From: Microvirga lotononidis
GTDB taxonomy: Bacteria > Pseudomonadota > Alphaproteobacteria > Rhizobiales > Beijerinckiaceae
Assembly (NCBI RefSeq): GCF_034627025.1
Contig: NZ_CP141048.1
Coordinates: forward strand, 1,376,001 to 1,440,000
DNA length: 64,000 nt
Reading direction: 5' to 3'
The position numbers and the translations under genes were made by a program. Positions 1 to 8,931 of this stretch are shown piece by piece. The stretch's first letter is position 1. Every line of letters begins with the position of its first letter. The notes beneath the pieces were generated by a model. That model saw only the letters and a program-made list of their open reading frames with translations. It made no database searches and was not told the origin of the DNA.

Positions 1-15
1 GGCGGGAGCCACGCG

Positions 16-957
16 GTGGGGATCGCCAGCCACAAGCCCCTGCCCGGCCGGCCGTTCATCCTGCTCGTCGTCATCGCCCTTCTCGCGTGCTTCCCGCTCG
101 TGGCCGATGCCTATCTGCTCAAGGTCGCGACCGAGATCCTGATCTTCGCGCTGTTCGCCTTCAGCCTGCAGCTTCTCATCGGGGTCGGCGGGCTCGTGAG
201 CTTCGGCCATGCGGCCTTCTTCGGTCTCGGCGCCTACGGCTCGGCCCTGGCGGTCAAATGGTTCGGAACCCCGATGGAGGCGGCCCTTCCCCTCGGACTT
301 GCACTCGCGGCCCTGGGGGCGGCACTGATCGGTGCCTTCGTGGTGCGCCTGTCCGGCATTTACCTCGCCATGATGACGCTCGCGGCAGCCCAGATCATCT
401 ATGCGGTCGCGTTCCAGTGGGTCGACGTGACCGGGGGCGACAACGGGATCGTGGGCGTCTGGCCCGCGACCTGGGCCACCAGCCCTGTCGCCTATTATCT
501 CCTGACCACGGCTCTCACGCTCGTGGCGGTGCTGCTGCTGAAACGCATCATCGACGCCCCCTTCGGCTATGCCCTGCGCGCGGCCCGCGACTCCGAACCC
601 CGCGCCGAAGCCATCGGCCTGACGATCCGCCGGCACCGCTGGCTCGCCTTCATCCTATCCGGCGCGGCCGCGGGGCTCGCGGGCGGGCTCTATGCCTTCT
701 CCCGCGGCTCGGTCGATCCGAGCCTGCTCGGGATCTCCACCTCCGTCGACGCGCTCACCATGCTGCTCCTCGGCGGCATCCAGACGGTGACGGGCCCGCT
801 CGTGGGCGCCGCCGCCCTGCACTTCCTGCGCGACTTCGTGATGCCGCTTACGGCGCATTGGCGCCTGTTGCTGGGCCTCGTCATCATCGCCATGGTGCTG
901 ATCTTCCCGCGCGGCCTCGCCGGCACGATCCAACATTGGCGCGAGGAACGGGCATGA
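16..957 (+). CDS. livM: Branched-chain amino-acid-type ABC transporter permease (LivM family)
   Basis: Inner-membrane permease of a HAAT-type ABC importer for branched-chain amino acids or related amides. The 313-residue protein is almost entirely hydrophobic helices. It carries the LivM hallmark SFGHAAFFGLGAYG at residues 62-75, and a cytoplasmic loop near residues 190-205 (PRAEAIGL) that docks on the ATPases. Its stop overlaps the livG start (ATGA), so livM-livG-livF are translationally coupled. The GTG at position 16 is the first start in the window. Because the frame is open to the window edge, the true start could lie a few codons upstream. The partner permease (LivH) and binding protein should lie to the left of the window. 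The transported substrate cannot be read from the sequence. Confidence 0.9.
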   Translation: MGIASHKPLPGRPFILLVVIALLACFPLVADAYLLKVATEILIFALFAFSLQLLIGVGGLVSFGHAAFFGLGAYGSALAVKWFGTPMEAALPLGLALAALGAALIGAFVVRLSGIYLAMMTLAAAQIIYAVAFQWVDVTGGDNGIVGVWPATWATSPVAYYLLTTALTLVAVLLLKRIIDAPFGYALRAARDSEPRAEAIGLTIRRHRWLAFILSGAAAGLAGGLYAFSRGSVDPSLLGISTSVDALTMLLLGGIQTVTGPLVGAAALHFLRDFVMPLTAHWRLLLGLVIIAMVLIFPRGLAGTIQHWREERA

Positions 958-1730
958 CTCTTCTCGCCGTGACAGACCTGCAGAAATCCTTCGGCGGCGT
1001 GGTGGCCGCTCGCGGAGTCACGTTCAGCGTCGAGCGGGGCGAGATGCTCGCCATCATCGGCCCCAACGGCGCGGGCAAGTCCACCGTGTTCAACATGGTC
1101 GGAGGCCAGCTGAGGCCCGATCGCGGACAGGTTCTGCTCGACGGTCAGGACATCACCCACGCGGCGCCGCAGAAGCGGTTTCGCCGCGGCGTGGGACGCA
1201 CGTTCCAGGTCGCCCAGACCTTCCTGTCGATGAACGCGGCCGAGAACGTGCAGATGGCGCTGATCAGCTGCCGCCGGCGAAGCCTCGGCCTCTGGGCCCC
1301 GGCCCGGGAACGGTATCGCGAGAAGGCAGTCGAGCTGCTCGCCCAGGTGGGCATGGCGGAGGCGGCGGACATTCCCTGCTCGGCCCTGGCCTATGGCGAC
1401 GTGAAGCGCGTCGAACTCGCCATCGCGCTCGCCGGGGAGCCCAAGCTCCTCCTCATGGACGAGCCGACGGCCGGCATGGCTCCCCGGGAGCGGGCGGAGC
1501 TGATGGACCTCACGGCCTCCATCGCCGCCTCGCGGGGAATCGGCGTTCTTTTCACCGAGCACGACATGGACGTGGTCTTCGGCCATGCGGGCCGGGTTCT
1601 CGTGCTTCTGCGCGGCCAGATCATCGCCGCCGGGACGCCCGACGAGATCCGACGGGACGCGCAGGTGAGACGCGCCTATCTCGGCGACGAGCATGCCCTG
1701 GAGCGGCCGAAAGGACCGGGCCCCGCATGA
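954..1730 (+). CDS. livG: Branched-chain amino-acid-type ABC transporter ATP-binding protein (LivG family)
   Basis: First of two ATPases powering the importer. The 258-residue product has a Walker A GPNGAGKS (about residues 36-43), a Q-loop region (GRTFQ), Walker B LLLMDEPTAGM and the switch histidine in FTEHDMD. The ABC signature reads LAYGDVKRVE instead of the textbook LSGGQ, a variation usual in LivG proteins. The start chosen is the ATG overlapping the livM stop (ATGA). A longer in-frame reading that starts inside livM is not credible. The 3' end overlaps livF by four bases. Insertions after the Q-loop match LivG rather than LivF. Confidence 0.93.
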   Translation: MTLLAVTDLQKSFGGVVAARGVTFSVERGEMLAIIGPNGAGKSTVFNMVGGQLRPDRGQVLLDGQDITHAAPQKRFRRGVGRTFQVAQTFLSMNAAENVQMALISCRRRSLGLWAPARERYREKAVELLAQVGMAEAADIPCSALAYGDVKRVELAIALAGEPKLLLMDEPTAGMAPRERAELMDLTASIAASRGIGVLFTEHDMDVVFGHAGRVLVLLRGQIIAAGTPDEIRRDAQVRRAYLGDEHALERPKGPGPA

Positions 1731-2443
1731 GACGAGAAGCGCTCCTCGACATCCGGAACCTCGATGCCTTCTACGGCCGCGCCCAGATTCTGTTCGGCCT
1801 GTCGCTCCATCTCTACCCGGGCGAGGTGGTGGCTCTGGTCGGCCGCAACGGCGCCGGCAAGACCACGACCCTGAAGGCCATCATGGGATTGATCTCGGCC
1901 ACGGCCACCCATGCCACCTTCAAGGGGCATTCCCTCGGCAAGCTCCCGACTTACAGGATCGCCCGGCTGGGGCTGGGCTACGTGCCCGAGGACCGGCGCA
2001 TCTTCACCGACCTCACCGTCGAGGAGAACCTGGAGACGGGGCGCCGCCCGGCCGGGGACGGACGCCCGCCCTGGACCCCGGAGCGGCTGTTCCGGCTCTT
2101 TCCCAACCTGGCCGAGATGCGCGGGCGGCGCGGCAACCAGATGTCCGGGGGCGAGCAGCAGATGCTCTCCATCGCCCGCACCCTCATGGGCAACCCGGAG
2201 GCGATCCTGCTCGACGAACCCTCCGAGGGCATCGCCCCGGTCATCGTCCAGATGATGGCCGAGGCGATCCGGGCCATGAAGGCGGAGGGCGTGGCTGTTC
2301 TCCTCTCCGAGCAGAACTGGGCCTTCGCGGCCGGCATCAGCGACCGGGCCTGCGTCATCGAGCGGGGCGAGATCCGCTTCCAGGGCACCATGGCCGAGCT
2401 GATGGCCGACGAGGCGCTGCGGGCGGAAACCCTCGGGGTTTAG
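1727..2443 (+). CDS. livF: Branched-chain amino-acid-type ABC transporter ATP-binding protein (LivF family)
   Basis: Second ATPase of the importer, 238 residues, forming the nucleotide-binding heterodimer with LivG. Visible motifs are Walker A GRNGAGKTT, the LivF-typical GYVPEDRRIF after the Q-loop, signature MSGGEQQMLSIAR, Walker B ILLDEPSEGIAP and the switch region LLSEQN, where Gln-Asn replaces His as is common in LivF. It is the last gene of the livMGF run. The next gene, a ferredoxin, starts about 100 bases downstream and is unrelated. No terminator is visible after the stop. Confidence 0.93.
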   Translation: MRREALLDIRNLDAFYGRAQILFGLSLHLYPGEVVALVGRNGAGKTTTLKAIMGLISATATHATFKGHSLGKLPTYRIARLGLGYVPEDRRIFTDLTVEENLETGRRPAGDGRPPWTPERLFRLFPNLAEMRGRRGNQMSGGEQQMLSIARTLMGNPEAILLDEPSEGIAPVIVQMMAEAIRAMKAEGVAVLLSEQNWAFAAGISDRACVIERGEIRFQGTMAELMADEALRAETLGV

Positions 2444-2549
2444 TGCCCTAAACCGTTGACGGACCGGGCCGAAAGGACGATATCAGCCCCTCCGGCGCAT
2501 CCCCTCCGCGCCTCATCCCAGAATGCACGACATAAGGATTTCCCGCTTC

Positions 2550-2864
2550 ATGGGCGTCATCCATGTGACCGACCGGGCCGGCCAGCGCCATACCCTCGAG
2601 GCCATCGAGGGCTGGCGGGTGATGGAGATCATCCGCGACTGGGGCCTGCCCATCGAGGGCCTGTGCGGCGGCGCCTGCGAATGCGCGACCTGCCATGTCT
2701 TCGTCTCCGAGGAATGGCTGGACAAGCTCTATCCTCCGACGGAAGAGGAGGAGGATCAGCTGGACACCGTGATGACGCGGCCCAATTCCCGCCTGTCCTG
2801 CCAGATCCTCTGGACCCCCGAACTCGACGGCCTGGAGGTCACCCTGGCACCGACCGGGGCCTGA
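2550..2864 (+). CDS. 2Fe-2S ferredoxin (adrenodoxin/FdVI type)
   Basis: Small soluble electron carrier of about 104 residues. The cluster-binding pattern is CGGACECATC (Cys-x5-Cys-x2-Cys) with a fourth cysteine about 35 residues later in SCQIL, which is the adrenodoxin/putidaredoxin spacing. The ATG at 2550 is preferred because AAGGA lies 11 bases upstream and the length matches the family. An in-frame ATG at 2523 lacks a ribosome-binding site. A ferredoxin-NADP reductase follows 62 bases downstream on the same strand, suggesting that the reductase feeds electrons to this ferredoxin. The final acceptor (P450, Fe-S assembly or another oxygenase) is not encoded nearby. Confidence 0.9.
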   Translation: MGVIHVTDRAGQRHTLEAIEGWRVMEIIRDWGLPIEGLCGGACECATCHVFVSEEWLDKLYPPTEEEEDQLDTVMTRPNSRLSCQILWTPELDGLEVTLAPTGA

Positions 2865-2884
2865 CCGCCACCCTGCCCTATTGA

Positions 2885-3970
<1,086 letters not shown>

Positions 3971-4007
3971 GGCATTTCACTCATACGCTTCGCGGACAAG
4001 TTCTCTC

Positions 4008-4096
4008 CGTCATCACCGGCCTCGTGCCGGTGATCTCGATTGGAGAAGCGCGGCGCTTCACCGTCTCGGGATGGCCGGCACAAGGCCGGCCATGAC
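4008..4096. repeat. Modular palindromic intergenic repeat, copy A
   Basis: Three adjacent hairpins fill the gap after the ferredoxin reductase: ATCACCGGC/GCCGGTGAT, then GAAGCGC/GCGCTTC, then ATGGCCGGC/GCCGGCCAT. A second copy with the same order of modules but different first-hairpin sequence lies at 9003-9110. The shared modules include GTGCCGGTGAT, GCGCGGCGCTTCAC and ATGGCCGGCACAAGG. Such mosaics are typical of dispersed non-coding repeats in Methylobacterium/Bosea-type genomes. The function is unknown; it could act as a transcription terminator or mRNA stabiliser. Confidence 0.75.
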
Positions 4097-4174
4097 ATGG
4101 GATTTGTCATCTGGCGCCATGCCCCTGCTCATCCCCCCTTGCGAAGCAATCCCGTTCCTGAAACTCTCGGGCGC

Positions 4175-5413
4175 ATGACGAACGCGACAGATCTCACCCT
4201 CGGCCGCCGCGTGATGGCGATGATCGAGGAACTGGCCCAGTACACGGACGAGCCCGGACGCCTCACGCGCCTTTATCTCTCCGATGCCCATCGCCGAGCC
4301 GCCGACGCCACGCTGCGCCTCATGCAGCAGGCCGGCCTGGATGCCCACATCGACGCGCTCGGCTCCGTCGTCGGACGCGTCGAGGGCGCCGATCCGAAAG
4401 CCCCCGCGCTCCTCGTCGGCTCGCATATCGATTCCGTCGTCGATGCGGGCCGCTATGACGGCAATCTCGGCGTGGTGCTCGGCATCGTGGCGGTCGAGGC
4501 GTTGAAGCAACACGGCATGAAGCCTCCCTGCCCCATCGAGATCGTAGCGTTCGGCGACGAGGAGAACGTGCGCTTCCCGACGAATCTCTCCACGTCGCAG
4601 GCCCTGGCTGGCCGCTTCGACCCGGCGTGGCTCGACGGCCAGGACCAGGACGGAATCGCCTTGCGCGATGCGCTGATCCGCTTCGGCGGCGACCCGGGTG
4701 CCGCCGCCACGTTGGCCCGCGATCCGGCGCGCTACCGCGGCTATCTCGAAGTGCATATCGAGCAGGGGCCGCAGCTCGAAGCCAGGAACCTGCCCGTCGG
4801 CATCGTGTCCGCCATCAACGGCATCACCCGTGCCCGTGCCAGCGTGGTCGGCGAGGCGGGTCACGCCGGCACCGTGCCGATGACCATGCGCCGCGATGCG
4901 CTTGCGGCCGTGGCCGAGATGATCGGCATCGTGGAGCGCGCCGGCTCCACGCGCACCGACACGGTGGCGACGGTGGGCGTCGCGCAGGTGCAGCCCGGCG
5001 CGATCAACGTCATTCCCGCGCGGGTCGATTTCACCCTCGATGCCCGCTCGCCGGACGATGCGGTGCGTCTGGCCATGGTCGAGGACATCGTGACCGAGTG
5101 CCGAGCGGCCGCACAAAGGCGTGGTGTGGACTTCACCATCGAACCGTTCATGGAGTCGCCCGCCACGCCCATGGACAAGGGCCTGATCGGACAGCTCGAA
5201 GAAGCCACGCGAGGCCTCGGCATCGAGCCGCTGCATCTGTCCTCCGGCGCGGGCCACGATGCGGTCGCGATGGCCAATCTCTGCCCCTCGGCCATGCTCT
5301 TCGTGCGCTGCAAGGGCGGAATCAGCCACAATCCGGCGGAATCGATCACGGTCGAGGATGCGGATGTGGCGGCACGTGTGCTGATCGATGCGATCCGGCG
5401 GATCTCGGTGTGA
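4175..5413 (+). CDS. Zn-dependent M20-family amidohydrolase (allantoate amidohydrolase / N-carbamoyl-amino-acid hydrolase type)
   Basis: Cytoplasmic binuclear-metal hydrolase of 412 residues that cleaves a ureido or carbamoyl group. Metal-site motifs are visible in order: GSHIDSVVDAGRYDGNLG (His and bridging Asp), AFGDEENVRFP (catalytic and ligand Glu pair), HIEQGPQLE (His ligand) and a C-terminal GISHNPAES (His). The dimerisation/substrate region reads AINGITR and GHAGTVPM. The ATG at 4175 is chosen because the upstream in-frame extension runs through the palindromic repeat. Allantoate, N-carbamoyl-amino acids and ureidoglycolate are all possible substrates. It is followed after 10 bases by a GNAT gene, suggesting co-transcription. 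Confidence 0.87.
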   Translation: MTNATDLTLGRRVMAMIEELAQYTDEPGRLTRLYLSDAHRRAADATLRLMQQAGLDAHIDALGSVVGRVEGADPKAPALLVGSHIDSVVDAGRYDGNLGVVLGIVAVEALKQHGMKPPCPIEIVAFGDEENVRFPTNLSTSQALAGRFDPAWLDGQDQDGIALRDALIRFGGDPGAAATLARDPARYRGYLEVHIEQGPQLEARNLPVGIVSAINGITRARASVVGEAGHAGTVPMTMRRDALAAVAEMIGIVERAGSTRTDTVATVGVAQVQPGAINVIPARVDFTLDARSPDDAVRLAMVEDIVTECRAAAQRRGVDFTIEPFMESPATPMDKGLIGQLEEATRGLGIEPLHLSSGAGHDAVAMANLCPSAMLFVRCKGGISHNPAESITVEDADVAARVLIDAIRRISV

Positions 5414-5423
5414 GCCTCGTGCC

Positions 5424-5864
5424 ATGACACAGCCGCCCACGATCGCGTTGATCGACGAAGTTTCCGCATTGCAGCCGATCCTTCGAAAGGGCTTGCGGGA
5501 GTTCAACAAAACGCTCTTCGCCGGTCATCCGCCCGGACGGGATCTCGCTATCGCCATTCGCGATCCGGAGCGCGACGAGCCCGTCGGAGGACTCTGCGGC
5601 CGCATGAACGGCGGCTGGCTTGCCATCGAACTTATCTTCGTGCCCGAAGCCCTGCGCGGTTTGGGCCTCGCGACGCGGCTGATCGCGATGGCCGAAGACG
5701 AGGCGCGCAACCAAGGCTGCCATTCGGCCTGGATCGACACGCTCAATCCCAAGGCGCTCGTGCTCTACCGGCGCTTGGGATACGAAGTCTTCGGCGAGTT
5801 GAAGGATTATCCGATCGGCGGCAGCCGCTTCTTCCTGCAGAAGAAGCTTGGGCCGGTTGGGTAA
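5424..5864 (+). CDS. GNAT-family N-acetyltransferase
   Basis: 146-residue acetyl-CoA-dependent acetyltransferase. The acetyl-CoA-binding loop is visible as LRGLGLATRLIAMAEDEA (the R/Q-x-x-G-x-G/A pattern), followed by the conserved NPKALVLYRRLGYEVFGE segment, in which Tyr is the usual general acid. The substrate is unknown. The ATG at 5424 lies 10 bases after the amidohydrolase stop, so the two are probably in one transcript. The stop codon falls within a short hairpin (5858-5877, arms TGGGTAA/TTACCCA) that also contains the stop of the convergent acetyltransferase gene. Confidence 0.85.
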   Translation: MTQPPTIALIDEVSALQPILRKGLREFNKTLFAGHPPGRDLAIAIRDPERDEPVGGLCGRMNGGWLAIELIFVPEALRGLGLATRLIAMAEDEARNQGCHSAWIDTLNPKALVLYRRLGYEVFGELKDYPIGGSRFFLQKKLGPVG

Positions 5865-5870
5865 TCGCCT

Positions 5871-6413
5871 TTACCCACGCCATTCATCCGCGAGCACGGC
5901 CCAGCGTTCGTGGTCGCGCCATTCGCCACCGATCTTGAGATAGCGCGGCGAATAGCCTTCCTGGCGAAAGCCCAATCGCCGGGCGAGCGCACGAGAGGGC
6001 GCGTTGCCCGGCTGGATATTGGCCTCGATCCGGTGCAGACCGAGCTCGCGGAAGGCGTGCGAGACCACCAGGCGCACCGCTTCACTCATCAGCCCGCGCC
6101 CGTTCATGCCGGCCATGCCGTAATAGCCCATGTAGGCGCTCTGGAAGAAGCCGCGCACGATCTCACTCAGGTTGACGATGCCGACGATCCTGCCGCTCTC
6201 CCGCTCACGGGCGATGAAGCCGATGGAGCGGTCGCCGTCGCAGCGGGCGAGATAGCCGTGAAAGCTCGGATGGTCGCGGCACGGCGACACCCAGGGCTCG
6301 TGCAGATCGATGCTCGCGAGATTGGCCGCAATCAGCTCGGCGGCGTCCGATGCGTGTACGAGACGAATTACAACGCGTGGCAACATGAAGTTCATCCCAT
6401 CTTCAGGAACCAT
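5871..6413 (-). CDS. GNAT acetyltransferase, RimJ/RimL type
   Basis: Acetyltransferase of up to 180 residues related to RimJ/RimL, which modify protein N-termini, and to antibiotic-modifying relatives. Typical features are the N-terminal VVIRLVHASDAAEL, the mid-domain GIVNLSEIVRGFFQSAYMGYYG, the CoA loop MNGRGLMSEAV, and the closing APSRALARRLGFRQEGYSPRYL with a W-x-DHERWAVL tail. Several closely spaced start codons (6413, 6395, 6386) exist and none has a decisive ribosome-binding site, so the N-terminus is uncertain by up to nine residues. It converges on the preceding GNAT gene with six bases between stops, and diverges from the exported-protein gene at 6467. Confidence 0.85.
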   Translation of the reverse strand: MVPEDGMNFMLPRVVIRLVHASDAAELIAANLASIDLHEPWVSPCRDHPSFHGYLARCDGDRSIGFIARERESGRIVGIVNLSEIVRGFFQSAYMGYYGMAGMNGRGLMSEAVRLVVSHAFRELGLHRIEANIQPGNAPSRALARRLGFRQEGYSPRYLKIGGEWRDHERWAVLADEWRG

Positions 6414-6430
6414 GGCATAGACATGCCGTT
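6406..6430 (+). promoter_or_regulatory. Candidate EcfG (general stress response) promoter
   Basis: GGAAC (6406-6410), a 16-base spacer and CGTT (6427-6430) match the alphaproteobacterial EcfG sigma consensus GGAAC-N16/17-CGTT exactly. It sits 37 bases upstream of the ATG of the small exported protein and inside the start region of the divergent acetyltransferase. The match and placement are seen directly; activity is inferred. Confidence 0.6.
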
Positions 6431-6466
6431 GTCGTCAGCCCCTCCTCAAAACATAAGGAATGGACC

Positions 6467-6775
6467 ATGCGAGCCATCATTCTCCCTGCTTTCGCTCTCG
6501 CCCTCGGCGCAGGTTTCTTTGCTGCACCGCAAGAAGCACAGGCCCGATTCGGTGCCGAGCAGCTGCAGACGCCCAGCCTCGTGAACGATGTAGCCTGTGT
6601 GACGCGCCGCGTCCGCACCGTGCGTCCGAACGGCAGCGTGGTCTATCGCACCGTGCGCGATTGCGGCGTGCGGCCGGGCTGGAACCGTCGCGTGGAACGC
6701 TGCCACACCGTACGCGAACGCGTGGTTCGCCCCAACGGCCGCGTCATTTACCGCGACGTCCGCCGCTGCCGCTGA
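6467..6775 (+). CDS. Small exported basic protein with duplicated VRPNG motif
   Basis: 102-residue protein of unknown function. A signal peptide is evident (MRAIILPAFALALGAGFFAA, likely cleaved after AQA near residue 26). The mature part contains two copies of a pattern close to R-x-VRPNG-x-V-x-YR-x-VR-x-C, at about residues 48-66 and 83-101, with four cysteines that could form disulfides. AAGGA precedes the ATG with good spacing. An EcfG-type promoter lies just upstream and a strong terminator just downstream, so this is a single-gene stress transcript. I do not recognise a named family. Confidence 0.8.
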   Translation: MRAIILPAFALALGAGFFAAPQEAQARFGAEQLQTPSLVNDVACVTRRVRTVRPNGSVVYRTVRDCGVRPGWNRRVERCHTVRERVVRPNGRVIYRDVRRCR

Positions 6776-6796
6776 TCAAGCTCAGCCGAAGCAAGA

Positions 6797-6822
6797 GGGC
6801 CCGGGATGACCGGGCCCTTTTT
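6797..6822 (+). terminator. Rho-independent terminator after the small exported protein gene
   Basis: Perfect 8-bp GC stem GGGCCCGG/CCGGGCCC (6797-6804 and 6810-6817), loop GATGA and five T residues (6818-6822). The T tract touches the stop codon of the convergent ammonia-lyase gene. Confidence 0.85.
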
Positions 6823-8453
6823 CATTCCAGCTCGCCGATGGCGCTCTCGACGGCTTCAACCACGGCGCCCGAGCGCACGAGGTCGAGGGCCTGGCGCATC
6901 TCGGTGGCGTACCAGCGGTCGCCGTCGAGCGCCGGCGGGATGACGGCGCGGATCGCGTCGATCGCGGCGCGCGAGCCCTTGCCCAGCGGATAATCCTTCG
7001 CGAGCGCCTCCACGAGGGTGAGCGCCTGCGCGGCCATCAGCAATTCGCCGGCCACGATCTGTTCCACGTTTTCGACCACGATGCGCGCCTTGCGCCCGCA
7101 CCAGGTGGAGTTGGAGACGTGGTCCTCGGCATTGGATTTGCCAGGGATGGAATCGACCGATCCCGGCGTCGCCAGACCGCGATTCTCCATGACGAGCGCC
7201 GACATCGAGCATTGCACCGTGGCAAAGCCCGTATTGAGGCCGCGCTTGCCGGCCAGCAGGTTGCGCGGCAGACCGTAGGACATGGTGGGATCGATGAGAC
7301 GCGCGAGGCGCCGTTCCGAGATCGCCCCGAGATCCGCCATGGCGATGGCGAGAAAGTCCATGGCCTGGGCCATGTACTGCCCGTGGAAATGGCCGCCGGA
7401 AATCGACACGTATCCGCCCTGCCCGTCGTCGAAGATCAGCGGGTTGTCGGTGGCGGAGTTCATCTCCGTGCCGATGATGCGCTCCACGTACTCGACCGCC
7501 TCGACGGCCGGCCCGTGAACCTGCGGCGTGCAGCGCAGCGAATAGACGTCCTGCACGCGGGGAGCCGCAGGCGTTCCGGGCTGGCGCGGCTCGTCGGGAA
7601 AAACGATGTCGCGCGCGTCCTGCGAGCAGCGTTTCGTGCCTTCGAGAATTCGCAGCAGATTGCGCGCGGTGCGCGCCTGGCCCGGATGCGGACGCGCCTT
7701 GTGCACGCGCGGATCGAAGGCCGCGAGCTCGCCGCGCATGGCCTCCAGCGACAGGCACATGGCGATGTCGGCCTGCTTGAGCAGACGGCGCGCATCGTGC
7801 GTGGCGAGAGCCCCGAGGGCGAGCGACGTGGTCGAGCCGTTGATGAGCGCGGAGGCATCCTTCGCGCCGAGCTCGAAATCGGGATTGAAGCCGGCTTCCT
7901 TGATGGCCTCGCGCGCCGGCATCCGGCGGCCGCGATAGATCATCTCGGCCTCTTCGAAGCCGCAGACCGCCCCGGCCATGTGCGCGAGCGGCGCGAGGTC
8001 GCCCGAGGCCCCGACGGAGCCCTTCTGCGGAATGACCGGATGCAGGCCGGCATTGAGGAAGGCGATGAGGCGCTCCACCAGCTCGACGCGCGGACCGGAA
8101 TAGTTCGACGCGAAGGCATTGGCGCGCAGGAGCATCATGGCGCGCGTCACGTCCTCGGAGAATGGCTCGCCGATTCCGGTCGCGTGAGCGTAAACGGTCT
8201 TTTGCTGGTAGGCCGCCATGTCGCTGATGAGGACGCGCTGATCCTTGAACAATCCGACGCCGGTATTGAAGGCGTACATGAGCGGAGCGTCGTCGTGCAT
8301 CCAGGTGCGGTCGATGTAGTCCCGCGTGGCGGCGATGCGCTCGCGCGCTTCCGGCGCCAGGGCGGCCGTGGCGAAGGCTCCCTGGGCATCGGTGCGCGCG
8401 ACGCGCACCACGTCCTGAATGCCGAGAGTGGCGCCGTCGAGCTTGACCGTCAT
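6822..8453 (-). CDS. hutH: Aromatic amino acid ammonia-lyase, probably histidine ammonia-lyase
   Basis: MIO-containing lyase of 543 residues that removes ammonia from histidine (or a related aromatic amino acid) to give urocanate. The autocatalytic Ala-Ser-Gly lies in GSVGASGDLAPLAHMAG. Other active-site features are FNTGVG near the N-terminus, AHATGIGEP, LINGST (Asn), QDVYSLRCTPQVHG (Gln, Tyr, Arg), GGHFHG and SNAEDHVS (Glu). They fit the histidine rather than the phenylalanine/tyrosine branch. The N-terminal loop has FNTGVG where HutH usually has NTGFG, and no hutU, hutI or hutG is nearby, so the substrate is less certain than the fold. A ribosome-binding site (GAGGAA) precedes the ATG. Upstream is a 740-base gap with a LexA-type promoter. 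Confidence 0.85.
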   Translation of the reverse strand: MTVKLDGATLGIQDVVRVARTDAQGAFATAALAPEARERIAATRDYIDRTWMHDDAPLMYAFNTGVGLFKDQRVLISDMAAYQQKTVYAHATGIGEPFSEDVTRAMMLLRANAFASNYSGPRVELVERLIAFLNAGLHPVIPQKGSVGASGDLAPLAHMAGAVCGFEEAEMIYRGRRMPAREAIKEAGFNPDFELGAKDASALINGSTTSLALGALATHDARRLLKQADIAMCLSLEAMRGELAAFDPRVHKARPHPGQARTARNLLRILEGTKRCSQDARDIVFPDEPRQPGTPAAPRVQDVYSLRCTPQVHGPAVEAVEYVERIIGTEMNSATDNPLIFDDGQGGYVSISGGHFHGQYMAQAMDFLAIAMADLGAISERRLARLIDPTMSYGLPRNLLAGKRGLNTGFATVQCSMSALVMENRGLATPGSVDSIPGKSNAEDHVSNSTWCGRKARIVVENVEQIVAGELLMAAQALTLVEALAKDYPLGKGSRAAIDAIRAVIPPALDGDRWYATEMRQALDLVRSGAVVEAVESAIGELE

Positions 8454-8741
8454 CGCTGTTCCTCACGTTGAAGACAAAGGGATACCGAGGCTTCGAACGC
8501 GGCGCAACAGCCGCTTCGCGACGACGTGCATGCAGGTGCCGATCCGGGGTTCGTGCCGGGCCTCCGCGCCGTGGGAACGCGGCGGCTCCGAAGACGTCGG
8601 TGGCCGGATCAAATCCAGGGGCATCGATTGCAGGGCGGTGCAGGTTGATCGGTTCCTGTCAAAGAGCAGCACCTGCGGGCCCGCCGCTTGCGCTGCGAGC
8701 CTGCAGGTCAGTCGAGGGAGGGCGCGAGAAGGCGTCCGGCT

Positions 8742-8925
8742 CGGTGTTAGCTAAAGGAAGAACCCGACGGCTCCTCGCGCACGGTTCTTTTAGGCGTTTC
8801 GACTTGGACCAGCGCAGGGCTGCCAAGGGCCTCCTGCCGCCGGCTGCGTGACCGGCGGACAGGACCGTGCCTGCTCCCACACCGTGCGACGCCTCGCGAA
8901 GCGCGCCCCTCGTCGGATCAGGCTG
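8742..8925 (-). ncRNA. Candidate structured RNA or long folded leader upstream of the ammonia-lyase gene
   Basis: Downstream of the promoter at 8932-8960 the minus strand folds strongly. An apical domain is closed by CGGTGT/ACACCG (8742-8747 with 8879-8884). It holds three consecutive hairpins: 8833-8863 (11 pairs, CCGCCGG/CCGGCGG core), 8803-8827 (CTTGG+CAGC with GCTG+CCAAG) and 8751-8793 (GGTTCT plus TTTAG arms). A further hairpin at 8888-8914 precedes it. No convincing protein is encoded here on either strand. It could be an independent small RNA or the 5' leader of the ammonia-lyase mRNA. I could not assign it to tmRNA, SRP RNA, RNase P RNA or a known riboswitch. 6S RNA is an untested alternative. 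The remaining bases down to 8454 show nothing I can name. Confidence 0.4.
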
Positions 8926-8931
8926 TGCAAC

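Noticed and set aside
5858..5877. Hairpin TGGGTAA/TTACCCA at the convergent GNAT stops as a true terminator
   Set aside because: Only 7 bp, with a short loop and no T tract on either side. It may slow polymerase but is too weak to call.
8463..8672. A 69-codon frame just upstream of the ammonia-lyase gene
   Set aside because: GTG start without ribosome-binding site, no recognisable pattern, and an Arg/Pro/Ser-rich composition typical of non-coding GC-rich DNA.
8742..8925. Assignment of the folded region to 6S RNA, tmRNA or SRP RNA
   Set aside because: No tag-peptide codons, T-loop or SRP tetraloop motif was found. The several side-by-side hairpins do not look like the single long rod of 6S. 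Left unassigned until a covariance search is made.
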